Source of the DNA: Epiperipatus broadwayi
Lineage: Eukaryota; Onychophora; Udeonychophora; Euonychophora; Peripatidae
DNA length: 64,000 nucleotides
NCBI GenBank assembly: GCA_028023455.1
Contig: JAQFVV010000037.1
Span: forward strand, 2,399,247-2,463,246
Direction: 5' to 3'
Part shown: positions 11,153 through 23,140 of the stretch, piece by piece
How the letters are laid out: every line of letters starts with the position of its first letter
Position numbering within the stretch: position 1 is the first letter of the stretch
The notes under the pieces: generated by a model
What the model was told of the DNA's origin: nothing
Databases searched by the model: none
Seen by the model: only the letters and a program-made list of their open reading frames with translations
Made by a program: the position numbers and the translations under genes

Positions 11153-13732
11153 GTAGTATAGTATGATATATATTTAGCAATGCAATAAGAAAGATTAGTT
11201 AATATTGGAAAAAATAAGTTAAAATATTGAGGAAATAATTAAATAGAGGAACATCTGGATTGGGGATAAAATTACAAAAAATATTGGTACACTAGGGAAA
11301 AAGAGGTGGAATGATAGAAAAAGAAGTAGACTGCTGATTTTAAGAAGAGATATCATTATGAATAGTTAAAAAGTAGAGCAAAAGATGACAAACATGAAGA
11401 AACTGGTGAGGCTTAGAGTGAGGGACCTGCTTTTGCCGTAATGTAATATTCAAAAGTTGCAGATGTCTTAATTTTTCAATATAGTTAAAAAAAATGTGAA
11501 ATTAAATGCTCAGATTTTCAAAAGTACCTTAAGATAACAGACAACCTGAAAATAACATTAAAACCATTCAGAGCTGTTCAAGAAAATCATAATTAGTTGT
11601 ATAATGAAGGTAATATAAGATCAGTGTTCACTCATTAATGAAAAAGTAGGACAGGCACGTGATTATCTTCTAATTTTGGCATAAGCAAATTTTTTTTTGC
11701 ACAATGCAAAACCTTGTTCCCTATTTTTGAAAAAAAAAAAAAAGATTTAATAATGTTCAATTATTTATATAAAAATATATTATATATATATTGGATACAT
11801 CATTTTTTTGCAATGGATAGAAATATATGAGTTGTTTATGAAACTATGCATTATTTGAACCACTTTAGTTGCAGACTGGACATTTTATTCCATTCAATTA
11901 ATCTGAATTGAGTTTTTTTTTTTTAAATTATATTACTCCATTGAAATTCAATCCTGGACTTTCAACTATGAGTTTGCCACTCTACAAGTGTGCTAAACCA
12001 CACAGGGAAGATCATAGTAGTAGTCTTTGGTATAAATAAAAAAAAATTATTTGTTTATCTAGAGTTTTGGTACAATTTGTTGTGTTGCAATACTAATATT
12101 TACTTTTTGACTTTTTTTCATTTATGTAAAAAAAAAAAAACAAGGGAGCAAATACACAATTTTATTATGTTTCTGAATTCTTATTTATAATTTCTTTAAA
12201 TAGACACCTGCTAGATAAGATCCAATATAAAACCTAGTGTTGACATGCATATTTAAAAACCTATTGTTTTGCAGGATTCGAATAATCTTAAATAGGATTA
12301 AGATATTTTTTTTAAGTAGTTGGTTCACAGCTTTCCATTATTAGTCAACAAATGGGTATCTAGCTATTATTATTATTAAGTAGAGGGTAAAGGTGCCAGG
12401 TTGATCACATGGGCATTGCTGCACTGACACAATTTATAATTTGATGCCCCTTCATTACTGATGGTATGTCTCATCTTCATGTGGGTGCTGAGCCTAAGGG
12501 TTATTTTTAGAAAATAATGCAATGTCTATCTATCAAAGTCAATATTTTATGAAGTTGTTGATAAATTTCTTTAAAAATAAAAAAAGATAATATATTTGAT
12601 TCATAGCCTGTTAATCAAATATAATTAGACTGTATTTGAGAAAAATTAAATACAAGAGAAAATGTGCTTTTTTTGACTTCTTAGATTATTCAAACCGATT
12701 TCAGGAAGTTTATGTAAAATTTCCAAATGTGTATATATATAGTCATATTACAAATACCAACTGTTTACAGTTGGATCTATATTTAAATAAAATTAGGGTA
12801 CTAAATAAACTATTTACTGTTTCATGAAGATAGTAAATTATTATAACGTTTTAGTACAAAGTAAATATCCTAGGTGGCAGCATCTTACATGTTTAAGGAG
12901 AAGCCCCAGTGCATCAGATCACATCAAAAAACAATCTCGGTATTTAATATCATATAATAAGAGGATTGAGAAGGGAATAATAGCGCTCTTAAGACAATGG
13001 ATCATTCACAAATGGAATACGAACAACTAGACTGTAGGCACTATTTAACTAAAAAAAAAAAATTGTTACAGTTTTTGTCGAAGTGAAATATGGAAAATCA
13101 TAATTTCATCGTCATTTGTAAAAAATGGTTTTGAATTGTTTATTTCTGACCTCGAAGTATTTCAAATTGACACTTCAGTTTTAATGTGATTTTTAGTGCC
13201 ATATATATATACGGTTTATAAAAGGTTTAATAATGTAATTGAAAAATTATATAGTAATTGAAAAAAATCATAATCTGGACATCGGTATATTTTCCCCAAA
13301 TAATTTAAATTATCTGAAAACTTCGAGATTAACAGAATGAAATTAAAGTGAATTATTTATCACCCAATTAATATCGGCCACAGCAACAGAATAAAGAAGT
13401 GAATTAAAAAATACAAAATGTTTAGTAGGAAGGTATTAGGCAAATTGACTAGCTGTTTTAATTGGGTGAATTTAGAAATAAAAACTTTTAATCTACGTAC
13501 CTTACAATTTTCAATTTATGGATGTGAACCAAGAATTTAGGATTCAAAAAATAAAACACAGACTATTAGTAATATAAAGGAATACAAAATTAAAAAGTGG
13601 AATAGGAAAAAAAAGTTCTACAAACTGGCAATGATATTTTTAGATTTTTATTTAATTAAAATATCATTTTCTCATTCAAATGACTTTTAATTGCCAAAGT
13701 AGAAGCATTTTAAATATGTAATATAGGGAGGA
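11153..13732 (+). other. Intron sequence with LINE tail relic
   Basis: AT-rich, no exon supported. A short stretch at about 12893-12930 (AAGGAGAAGCCCCAGTGCAT followed by CAGATCACATC) matches the terminal tail of LINE family A, so a tiny 3' relic is likely. Short open frames here are spurious. Confidence 0.4.
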
Positions 13733-14057
13733 TACCAATAGCTCAAATAAGCTCTTATTTAATAAGAGCAGTAAGAGAAAATATTTAAAATCTCTATCTA
13801 GAATATTCTTATGGTTTCGAGCTTATGGCTCACCTCAGTGAGGAGCTAGAACAGTCAGACACTAGATCCAAAATATCAACTCAAAACCCAGCACTTATTT
13901 AATACGTAACTATTGAGAAGAAAATCTGAAATTTTCAGACACAAAAAATGTCTAAATCCATCTATCTAACTCAGATAGTTATGTGGTACTTAACTCCACC
14001 CTATATTAATAGCCTTAGCAATACTTATTAAATAAAACCTTGTTTGAGCTATTGGTA
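13733..14057. mobile_element. MITE with CCAATAGCTCAAA termini, TA target
   Basis: Begins TACCAATAGCTCAAATAAG and ends CTTGTTTGAGCTATTGGTA, a 19-bp inverted repeat with one mismatch. The outer TA at each end fits a TA target duplication as in Tc1/mariner-type elements. The 325-bp body has no ORF and contains smaller internal inverted pieces (for example GAGCTTATGGCTCACCTCAG). Confidence 0.75.
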
Positions 14058-14168
14058 CGCTTCTTATATAACATTTTTTTAAATACAAGCTTTTAAAAGC
14101 AATGTCACGTTATATATAACTTGCTTTATTCATGCAGTAAACTTAGATTTTTTAAAAAGATTATTAAT

Positions 14169-14310
14169 CATCACATAACCACTACTTCTTATGCTTACAC
14201 AATCTGTTAAATCAGTAACCGCTCTCCACACAAGTGCTATATAGTGCCAGCATCCATTGATTACTATGGCTTGCATTAGATGGCATATTGTATGGAGAGG
14301 GTTGCTACTG
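14169..14310. mobile_element. Foldback family F, short hairpin copy
   Basis: Starts with the family outer end (CATCACATAACCACTACTTC, TTATGCTTACACAATCTGTT). The hairpin arms CAGTAACCGCTCTCCA (14213) and TGGAGAGGGTTGCTACTG (ends 14310) surround the core ATCCATTGATTACTATGGCT. It is related to the copies at 22265, 37945 and 43768. Confidence 0.7.
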
Positions 14311-14365
14311 TTTTCTTTTTACTTCATCCATTAGAAATCGACTCAAAACTTTACTTACTTGTCAA

Positions 14366-14432
14366 GCGTAGGTAGCCTAGTGGTTAGCTGCCTTCCAAGC
14401 AGCTGACCCGTGTTTGCTTCCCAGTTAACGCA
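14366..14432 (+). pseudogene. tRNA-Gly(UCC)-like relic or SINE head
   Basis: The 67 nt resemble a metazoan tRNA-Gly with anticodon TCC. They contain GCGTAGG at the start, TAGCCTAGTGGTTAG as A box/D arm, CTGCCTTCCAAGCAG as anticodon stem-loop (anticodon TCC at about 14393-14395) and ACGCA at the end. About 5 nt are missing between the D arm and the anticodon stem. The T arm (GTGTTTGCTTCCCAG) no longer pairs and the B box is degraded, so this is not a working tRNA. It may be a decayed tRNA gene or the head of a tRNA-derived SINE; A-rich runs follow at 14442-14466. Confidence 0.6.
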
Positions 14433-15449
14433 TTTGACATATGAAAAAAAAGATGATAAAAAAAACTTTATTTACTTAATTCATTATTCCCATACTGAAT
14501 AAAACTGCTCAGAATGATTATTACTGACCAATTATTAGGTTAGAGATGATTGTATTGTTTGGCCCAGATATAATCTTTAAATTTAATTTAAAATCAATAT
14601 ATGTATTCTTATTAATTACAATCACATAGTAACATTATTCCAACTTCATATCTTTTTTTGGTATGCAGAATATTTTAGATATATGTTTCACTGCATACTC
14701 TTCAAACAAATGAGTAAAAACAAAAGAAATAATTTTCACTTGGCCCAGGCCATAAACGTTCACATTTTAAATTAAGTGTAAAGTTTATATTAGGAATAAA
14801 AATATAATAATCTTTAGACTAATAAATGATTAATAATATCCATTAATATATTTATTTAAAGAGGATATTGTTATATGTACACATAGAAGACCTTTGGCAC
14901 TTCTATCTTGATATTGATAAATACTGAGGCAGGAATGATGAAAATTTGTGAGAACTGAGCTGAGGAGAAAGTGCTGGTTCAGCCAGAAATGGATTTTGAG
15001 GATTATTTGTTTGAAGGATATAAGATGAAGTAATACTATATTTAAGATTTTAATATGGTGGGCATTTGATAAAATAATCAGAATGGTGTCATTCTGATTA
15101 AATAATTCTAAGAGATAAGAAGCATGTTGAACACGATAAACAAAATGTTTGTCATTACTCCGGAAAAGTTGCACATTTGTGGAAATATTGAAAAGATCTT
15201 TGCCCTTGCACTAAGTCTTTAATAACTGATAAGGATGAATTAAGTACACACACACATTTTCATTATCAGATTTTAGCTCTTCATTTTGTATCAGAAATTT
15301 GTTTATTCAATTATCATTTGATACTTTTCATTTATGAGACTACAATGTAATGTAAATTGATTTCTCCTTTGAAGAAGTCAGTAATCTATGCACATAGACC
15401 ATATGTCCAGAGACTCCCTGAAATCATAGCATAGTAAATTCATTTTCTT
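14433..15449 (+). other. Intron sequence
   Basis: AT-rich, no supported exon or element. An open frame of 114 codons on the minus strand (14830-15174) has no recognisable motif and no splice context. Confidence 0.4.
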
Positions 15450-16490
15450 ATTTTTTACCTATGACACATTTCTTTTTTGATCTCATTTTACTAAAATTAA
15501 TTCCTCTATCCTATCTTCATATTTTTCATTTTTACCAGACTTAAATTAAAGATCTCAAAAAATTCTGTCATTATCTATATTTTTCTCATTTTCAATATTA
15601 CTTTACTTATGCTGATATTTTTCCCCCAACATTTTTACATTCCAAAAATAAAGGTTCAATATTCTCTTTTCATTTTCATATAAATCACAACTTCCCCCCA
15701 CTAGTATATAAAGATTTTTATTTCTGATGTGATATAAAATGGCTTCTTAGATTAAATTAGAAACTTGTTTATAAATTATACGATCATAGACTCTGTTAGC
15801 CCAAATTAAGCAGTTTCTCATTAATAGCAATTATTTTTCCAACCTTGATTCATTTCTTTTTCTTTTCCATTTTGTTAAAATGTGATCTATTAGTTCTCAT
15901 ATTCACTCTTTATATATATATATATAAATAAAGTGAAACAAAAAAAAAAACTGAATCTCTACCTCTTCCATTCCCATTATTTTTAAATTTCTTCTAATCT
16001 CCATACAATTTATCCTCATCCTTTTTCAAAGTCCTATGCTCAAAAATTAACTATATACATTCCAAATCTTTATTCCATTTTTTTATCTTCTTCCTATAGT
16101 ATCTAAAAGTCTTGCCATTGCATAGAAATAACAATAAATTTTTACCAACTTAAATTTTTTATTCTTATATAACTCCTTTATCCTGTTTCTATCCCTTACA
16201 CTTATTCATTTTTTATGTAAATGTATGGAAATAAATGATAAAATGTGTTTTAGTCCCTTCACCAAATTCAATTCACCATCTGCGTAATTTTTTTTTGTAT
16301 TCCATCTAAAAATGTTTGACTTCCCTGAGAGTATAAATCAAATCATTTCCAAATATCAAAAGTAAATACCATCTCCCCATCCCAAATTAGTCTTTTACCT
16401 TATATTCATTATACTTGCTTCAAATACTAAAATAAGCTCTAATTGTACTATCTCAAATCCTTCCACAGATGGTTAGAAGGTTACTGAATT
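15450..16490 (-). mobile_element. Decayed LINE-like fragment
   Basis: Purine-rich when read on the minus strand, with many stops but coding-like scraps. A C-terminal zinc-like stretch (CDLYENEKRI, then W/F..CKN-like) lies near 15640-15700. It resembles in organisation, though not closely in sequence, the C-terminal part of LINE family A. The evidence is weak because every frame is broken. Confidence 0.3.
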
Positions 16491-17024
16491 TTACAAATAC
16501 TGTACTGTTATAATTTTAATGCACAAATATAGTAGGCAGCTCAGTGTGAAATAATTTCTATTTACAAATACTGTTATAGTCATTGCTACTAAAGTTAAAA
16601 ATTGGATGATTAAAAAATACCATAATGGAGATGTTATCTGGACAATGTTTTAAGCAGAGGCTTGAACTCTGAACTGTTAGCTAAAAAGCCTAATACTATT
16701 TCAACTTTAGTTCAGATAAGGTAGAAACTTATGTAATTCATTATATTTCTTATTTATTTATTTGTAAAACAAATTTATATTAAATCATATAAGAATACAA
16801 TAAATAAAAGATTAATAGAATCTTCCTTAAAAGTTGATAAATAAAAGATTATCTTAAGAATTTTAGAAATTCTGAAGATGAAAAATCTTGGAGTGGGGGT
16901 AAGTTTCTGCATGCTTCTAATATCAGTTATTATTTTTTATGTTTTAAATACTAATGCATAATTTTTCTGATATTTTCAATCATAATTATCTTTTTTTTTA
17001 AATTTATGTTTTTTATATATATAG

Positions 17025-17089
17025 TTTGCCCTTCTTCTTTACAAGCAGAAATCTACACTCAAGAAATGGCCGCATGTATTATTGTCTAA
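17025..17089 (+). CDS. Probable terminal coding exon of the EGF gene
   Basis: After a pyrimidine/AT tract ending ATATAG (17021-17024) a short open segment begins with two bases that complete the phase-1 codon of the EGF exon. It encodes about 20 residues (CPSSLQAEIYTQEMAACIIV) and stops at TAA 17087-17089. It contributes Cys at positions 1 and 17 of the segment, no membrane helix and no GPI-type tail, so a secreted product is the simplest reading. The frame fit with the previous exon is the main support. The exon is short and the acceptor is ordinary, so chance is possible. Sequence to about 18.27 kb would be 3' UTR; an AATAAA lies near 18237. An alternative is that other exons intervene in the 7.6 kb intron. 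Confidence 0.45.
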
Positions 17090-18724
17090 AATCAGAAGAC
17101 AGATTAATTTGATTTCTAAATTAAAAAACAAAAAGTTGTATTTAATTATTATATTGAGCAATTTTTCATGTGTGTATACATATACTTGTATATACACATG
17201 CGCATACACTCATCCTAATCCATAAATATGTCTACATATATACATTCTCCTGAACTGAATATGAAACATAATCAATTTAATAGACAACTGTATATTTAAA
17301 TCAAAAATTTATTTCCATCAAATATTAAATTATGTTTCATATTCAGTTCAGTAGAAAGTATTTAAGAAAGACAATATATTGGTTTTAAGAGAAATATCAT
17401 CAAGTGAAATATATACACATATATATATAATCTCCTTATTGGAAATTATCTATTAAAAACATCATCACTTTTGATGTTTTTATCATATATTCACAACATA
17501 TTTATTATTTTCCTAAAGGCTCTAAAATTTTAATTCTGCACTATAATAAAAATAGAATTCTATCAAATAATTATTATCTCTAACTCAATTGTTTTAGATT
17601 CTTTTTGTATTTTAATTTTTTGTGTATTTGGTTTATATTTTCATTCAATTTGACAAAACATCTCATACATTTATGGTTTTATTACATCAGAAAGCCTAAT
17701 GTTACACATATCATAAATATACTCGTAGTTTGAAAATTAAATCACTGAATTTATATATATATTAAAAAGATTATATTTATAATTTTAGTTTTTGTATTAA
17801 ATATATAGGCTATCTGTAGAAATCATGAAAGCAAATTTATCATTTATCTATTAATATTATTTTATAACTAAAAATTCCAGTTCTTTATTGACTTTTAACA
17901 GTTGTATTTAATATTTATTAAAATTTAAAGGTTGTTTCTAAGTTAGAACATTGCCACATTTATTTTACAGTCGATCTTTGTAAAATGGCTGTTTGCAACA
18001 TAATTAATGTATTTATATATATTTATAATTATTTGTTAATTTTGGTACTCCATTTTTTTTTAATATCAAATTGTGAAAAAAATTCTGACCATTTTATTTT
18101 TAATATATATTTTAAAACGCTCCCGTAATATATAACAAGGATCAAACTGTATATATACTATTTTTTTAAATAGTAGTTGTCCTAAAAAAATGTCTATTTT
18201 TCAACAAGTAATGTATAATTTTGCATTATTTTTGGAATAAAATATTTATATAAAATTTATTAATAGTTTGTATTTATTTTGAAATATTATGTTTCATTAC
18301 AATAATTAATTTTGGACACAATTTTATACTGCAATTAACTTTTCCATAAGCAGTTACAATATATACAAAAAAAAAAGATAAAACATTTCAAATTTATATT
18401 CTTGTACTTTATTTGGCTATTTTATACAGATAACTTTCTACTTATGTGAATAAAGCATTTTATGATTTGTCACTTAAGTTGAATTTTTATATCAGATTGT
18501 CCATTAAATGCAAGTTTTCCAATCACAATAGTGGGTAATATGAAAATTCTTTTTATGGTAAATGATAATAAATACATCCAAAGAAATTTTGACAAGCATG
18601 GCACAAACAAAAACAGAGAGGTATGTTGACTTGTACATAACATTTTTTAGAATTTTGATACTTTACATATAAATCAGATTTACTTGAAGACTGCTTATAC
18701 ATTTAATAATATTGCCATGTGATT
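17090..18724 (+). other. Putative 3' UTR then AT-rich intergenic sequence
   Basis: No coding signal. It is extremely AT-rich, with runs of T and TATA repeats. A hairpin-forming 102-bp inverted repeat lies at 17250-17351. An AATAAA near 18237 could serve as polyadenylation signal for the EGF gene. The segment ends at the 3' end of a minus-strand LINE. Confidence 0.3.
17250..17351. repeat. Inverted repeat with 23-bp arms
   Basis: CTGAACTGAATATGAAACAT at 17250 is matched by the complement ending at 17351 (ATGTTTCATATTCAGTTCAG); arms of 23 bp with no mismatch, AT-rich 56-bp loop. A small MITE or hairpin in the putative 3' UTR region. Confidence 0.8.
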
Positions 18725-20475
18725 TACTGTGACTTCTCCTTTTTTAGAGTCGGGAATCTCTCAGCCACCATGTCCAGAGAAACCTATTAACCACTTTACC
18801 TTCCCTTTCCGCACCTTAAATTTTTTTCATATTCTTCTCTATCCTGCTCCATTCCATTTCTACTTTTATCAACTCCTTGGCTATTATATCTAAATCCCCC
18901 TTTTTCCAAACCCAGCATAAAAACCAATAATCCACTTTCTTTATACTCACTTTGTTTAAATTTATTCTTCCATAACTTCATTATTTGTACTCTTTCTGCT
19001 TGTAGGCATTTACCTTGAATCAACAGATGCCTAATATTTTCTATGCCTTCTTTACACAACTTGCAGACTAAATCACCCATATTTTTCCATTTATATATAT
19101 ATTCCCTTGTTGCTAAAGATCCTGTTAGAGTCCTAAACAGTAAACTACTTTCCTTGCTATTATCATAAATTAACTTGCGCCCAATATTCTGTTTACTTCT
19201 ATATATATTTAAACTCTTTTTACACTCCATACTAGTTCTCCATCTCCCAATTCCCTATTCTATATTAATGCATCTATTCTTCTATCCCATTCCTTGCCAC
19301 TATTACATTCGACAATTCTCCTAACACAATCATCCCACTTTTTGTATAAGGATACTGACATAAATTCTTTATCCAAATCTTCTGTATACCATATTACCTT
19401 TCTCACCCATCTTGTTGCCTGCCTTTTACTCATAACCACTTAAATTCTATTTTGGTATTGCTTTTTGCATCTCTCATATAAAAGCTTGACCATCTTATTT
19501 CTCCTTGAATTGCCTCCTTTGCTATCAACACATCTGCATCCAATGCATGTGTTTTTACTTTTCTTTGTACTTTTTCTAAGTAATCTACCACCCTTTACTT
19601 ACACATAATGCATTGTTTCCATATGTTAACCCTGCCACTCCCTTCCATACAATTCTAGCCACATCATATTTATTATATGAAAACACTGTTAATTTCTTTA
19701 TCAGTCCCTTTCTGTTCTTTTCTTCATTGATCAATTTTTTTCTCCCACTCATGCAAGCAATTTCTCTGATTACTTAAGTTGATTCCCAAATAGTTATACC
19801 TATTCGCCACACTTAACTTTATATCCCTCAATAAAAATACTCTGTCTTCTCTTTCCTCAGTATTAATCATTACTTTTGATTTTTCTTCACTAAATTTAAT
19901 CCCCCATCTCTTTACCCACCCTAGCACATGTCCTCAGCATACACTTCCATATCTTCCCTTCTTTCTGTGCACAAGAAAACATCATCCACAAACAAAAGAC
20001 CCCATAATGTATATACTCCCTTGCCACCTATTAATGCTATCTCTACCCCTCTTCCTAGTCTTTCTATTTCAAATACAATAAAAACAAAATAGACGACATA
20101 GGGCATCCTTGCCTTAGTCCCACACCATTTTTAATTTTAATGGGATTCTATATTCCTTAATTGAGACATATATTATTTTCATACAGACTCTTAATAATAT
20201 TTACCAAAGCTCCATCCATTCCCAAATTTATCAAACTTACTCATAATCTATTTATTATATGCTTTCTCTATATAAAAACCATATATAACTGTCTACCTGC
20301 ATTTCTACTCATATCTATAAGTTGTGTAACTACAAATAAACTCTTATATGCCTGTCTAATCAAAAACCGTGCATTTCTCCCACTATATTATTTTCTTCTA
20401 TCCATTTTACGACCTTCCAGCTACCATATATGTGAAAACTTTATATAACACCAATGCAAATGCTATTGGTCTATA
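18725..20475 (-). mobile_element. LINE family A, longest copy (reverse transcriptase)
   Basis: On minus the copy begins near 20475 with a NYRPIA-like start of the reverse transcriptase domain. It continues with a QGCPMSxILF motif near 20110-20130 and the catalytic FVDD box (LLFVDDVFLC, about 20000-20020). The RT palm continuation with the YLGI motif lies at 19724-19927. The C-terminal zinc-like motif (CKLCKEGIENIRHLLIQG) at about 19010-19070 is followed by GLLVFMLGLEKGG and the family tail near 18725-18790. It is split by several frameshifts and stops and lacks the endonuclease and ORF1, so it is a dead, 5'-truncated copy. The FVDD in place of YADD is common in non-LTR elements. The clade could be Jockey/CR1/R1-like; I cannot decide. 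Confidence 0.85.
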
Positions 20476-20525
20476 ATGAATGAAAGTATTTAACCGCCAT
20501 CTATTACCTCATTATTTCACTAAAG

Positions 20526-20720
20526 TATAAGATGTTATATAATAGCCAAATTCTGAATTGAAAACTATGACAATGCAGGGCTAACTGGATCAGTATCAAG
20601 GAACACTCTTCATCAGCTGTACTAAACCCCATTATTATTAATCATAAATAAAAATAAACTTGTTCTGAGAGTCTTGTATTGTCATAATTTGGCTATTATA
20701 TATCACTTTACATCTTATTT
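20526..20720. mobile_element. MITE-like inverted repeat element
   Basis: TATAAGATGTTATATAATAGCCAAATT at the left (about 20526) is mirrored by AATTTGGCTATTATATATCA and ACATCTTAT at the right. Inside is TCTTCATCAGCTG, related to the recurrent motif seen in other palindromes. It sits just beyond the 5' truncation point of the LINE. Confidence 0.7.
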
Positions 20721-20903
20721 GAATAACAGGCTGCCTTATGGTTTCATTTATAAAATTAGAAGATATAGCTCTATAATGTTTTAATTATATAATTGGTTGT
20801 ATTGGGTATATCATTTAATATTTTAGAATGAGCTTAAGAGAGGGCTTTTCACTTTTTTGATATAGAATGGTTATTTTAATAAATTTAATATATAGTGATC
20901 TCT

Positions 20904-21057
20904 TAAGATGTGATATGTTGGACTATTTCCATCATTTATGAGTGATTGTGTGTTATTACTAACAAGTTGTTTGGAAAGTTTAAATAAAGTTTAAAATTTT
21001 CTATACATTCAACAACCACTCACAAATGATGGAAATAGTCCAACATATCACATCTTA
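20904..21057. mobile_element. MITE with ~40-bp inverted ends
   Basis: TAAGATGTGATATGTTGGAC at 20904 is repeated in inverse orientation ending at 21057 (GTCCAACATATCACATCTTA). The arms continue through CTATTTCCATCATTT to the GAGTG/CACTC pair with one mismatch. The core is ~70 bp and has no ORF. Outer TA at both ends suggests a TA target. Confidence 0.88.
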
Positions 21058-22264
21058 TACCATCATTATAAACCTTCAGACAAATAATGATCTCTTAATC
21101 TGTAAGAAATATAGTTTTTCAATATCCACTATCACCTTTCTTTGGTTGAGAATTTATGCCCTAGAAATACATGTTCAAACATAAGGATTCATTGCTTTTT
21201 AAACTGATCCCTTTTCTTTGGCACCTATCATCAACAATCATGGTCCCAAAAATATTTATTCATTGTAGATTTTTTTTAAAAAATTTGAATCAATTTTATT
21301 AATATGCAACAGCTGCAATGCAGTTTTGTAAGTCATTGCTACTAGCAATAAAGTGTTACTGCTTCTTAGAAAACTGTTATTTCAGGGTATAATTATGATT
21401 CCAAACGAGCACTTAAAAAAAGCAAAACAAAAATAATTTCAAAATGATTAAGTTTTCTTTACCTTTCTGCATTATTGTCACCATTATTATTAGTAGCTCA
21501 AGATCTTTCTAATTGCTCAAAATATGGGTATGAAGTTCATTTTACTAATGCTGTTAAAAAATTTTCTTTGTCTGCTTAAAACTTTTGTATAAAATGAATG
21601 AATTGACAATTGAAATATTTAACATTTGAAAGAAAATTGCCATTGACCATCAACTTGTTTTTCTGAAACACATGTATACTGCACAAATTTTTTATAGTCC
21701 TGGTAATAGATATTATAATAAATTTGACTTTTTATTATTCTAGTAATTATAAAAATATATTATTTATATAAAAAAGTAGGAAAATAAAATCATGCATTAT
21801 AAAAAAAAAAAAAATCCAGAAAGTATTATTTAACTATATACTCCAAATGATAAGGCATCGGCAAACTCCAAAAAAAGTGGCCTAAAACTTAAGACTATAC
21901 TAAATAAATTTGAAATAATTTGGATTTTGATAAAGAGATATTTAGAAAGGTACCGAGATGGAAGTCTTCAATTTAAAAGATATGAAAGTAGAGCAATTGA
22001 AAATTGACAGCAGTAATAATAAAATTAATATTCTCATTTTTGAAACTTATGTAATTATCATATTAGTTAGCTACACCACATACATATATATCATCATTTT
22101 CAGACATTATCTGTCCAGTGCAGGATTATGCTCTTTTCAAGGTTTAATTCAATTTCTCTGATTTAATTAGTCTCTCTCTTCTTCACAATACAACAACAAA
22201 CTTCCTTATTTCATTGGTCTCTTTGAATCTCACATGATCACCATTTCTTAACTGTTAAAACGGA
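21058..22264. other. AT-rich non-coding
   Basis: Nothing supported. An open frame at 21958-22161 has no motif. Confidence 0.5.
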
Positions 22265-23140
22265 AACAAACTCTTCATACAATAGTGCCATCCAATGCAA
22301 ATCAATAATCAACGGATGCAAAAAGATTTGTGCATAAAATCCCCTATCTAGTACCTACTTATCCAATATCTCCAGACTAGTTTCTCACTTGTGGATTTCA
22401 TTAATGAGGATCCTGAGAGCACCTCATCTAGATCTTAGAATCTAATACAACCCTTCAGCAGCCACCATTTACCTTTTTGGTTAACTATAAAGTTACGAGC
22501 GAAATGAAAACACAATGTTTTCAATCCAAACTCATTCACTTGTATAGTCATACAGATCTGAATTCAGTTTAGTAGCTATACATTTTGGTTCTTTAATATC
22601 CATAACCCCCATCATCTCATGGACAGAATTAGTATACTAAACATCACAATCATTGTTTTATATGATTACACAAGCTGTTAAATCAGTAGAAAATTCTTTG
22701 GATGGCACTACTATATAGAGAGTTTGCTACTGCATAAATATAGGAAATGGCGATCATGTAATGCTTAGTGGTTTAATACAAATTCTCCTATGGTATGATG
22801 GTAACTATGGTTATTAAAGAACCAAAAAGACTAAAATATATAGATACTGAACTGGTTTGATCTGTACTTATACAAATGAATGAGCTTGGATTGAAAATAT
22901 TATAGACTCATAGTTTTGTAGTTAAATAGAGATAAAAGATGACTGCTGGAGGGTTGCATTAGAACTTAAGATCTAGGTGCAGTGATCTCAGATCCAAAGC
23001 TTCTCAGGTGAAAGCCACAAAAACTAGTCTGGGGATATTGGATGAATAGGCACTAGATAGGAATTTTATGCACAAACTTTCTTGCATCCATTAATTATTA
23101 TGACTTGTACTGGGTGACACTGCTGTATGGAGAGTTTGCT
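22265..23140. mobile_element. Foldback family F, long imperfect palindrome
   Basis: Arms of ~370 bp in inverted orientation. AACAAACTCTTCATACAATA (22265) pairs with the region ending TATGGAGAGTTTGCT at 23140. CATTTTGGTTCTTTAATA (about 22581) pairs with TATTAAAGAACCAAAAAG (about 22813). The arms are diverged by indels. The middle (22650-22760) contains a second, nested piece of the same family. The arm text CCAATATCTCCAGACTAGTT and the GATGCA...TTGTGCATAAAATCC block define the family. No transposase-like ORF. Confidence 0.7.

Noticed and set aside
12636-12827. 63-codon plus frame
   Set aside because: No motif or splice signals and AT-rich codon content consistent with chance.
20161-20448. 95-codon plus frame
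   Set aside because: Antisense to the reverse transcriptase of LINE family A.
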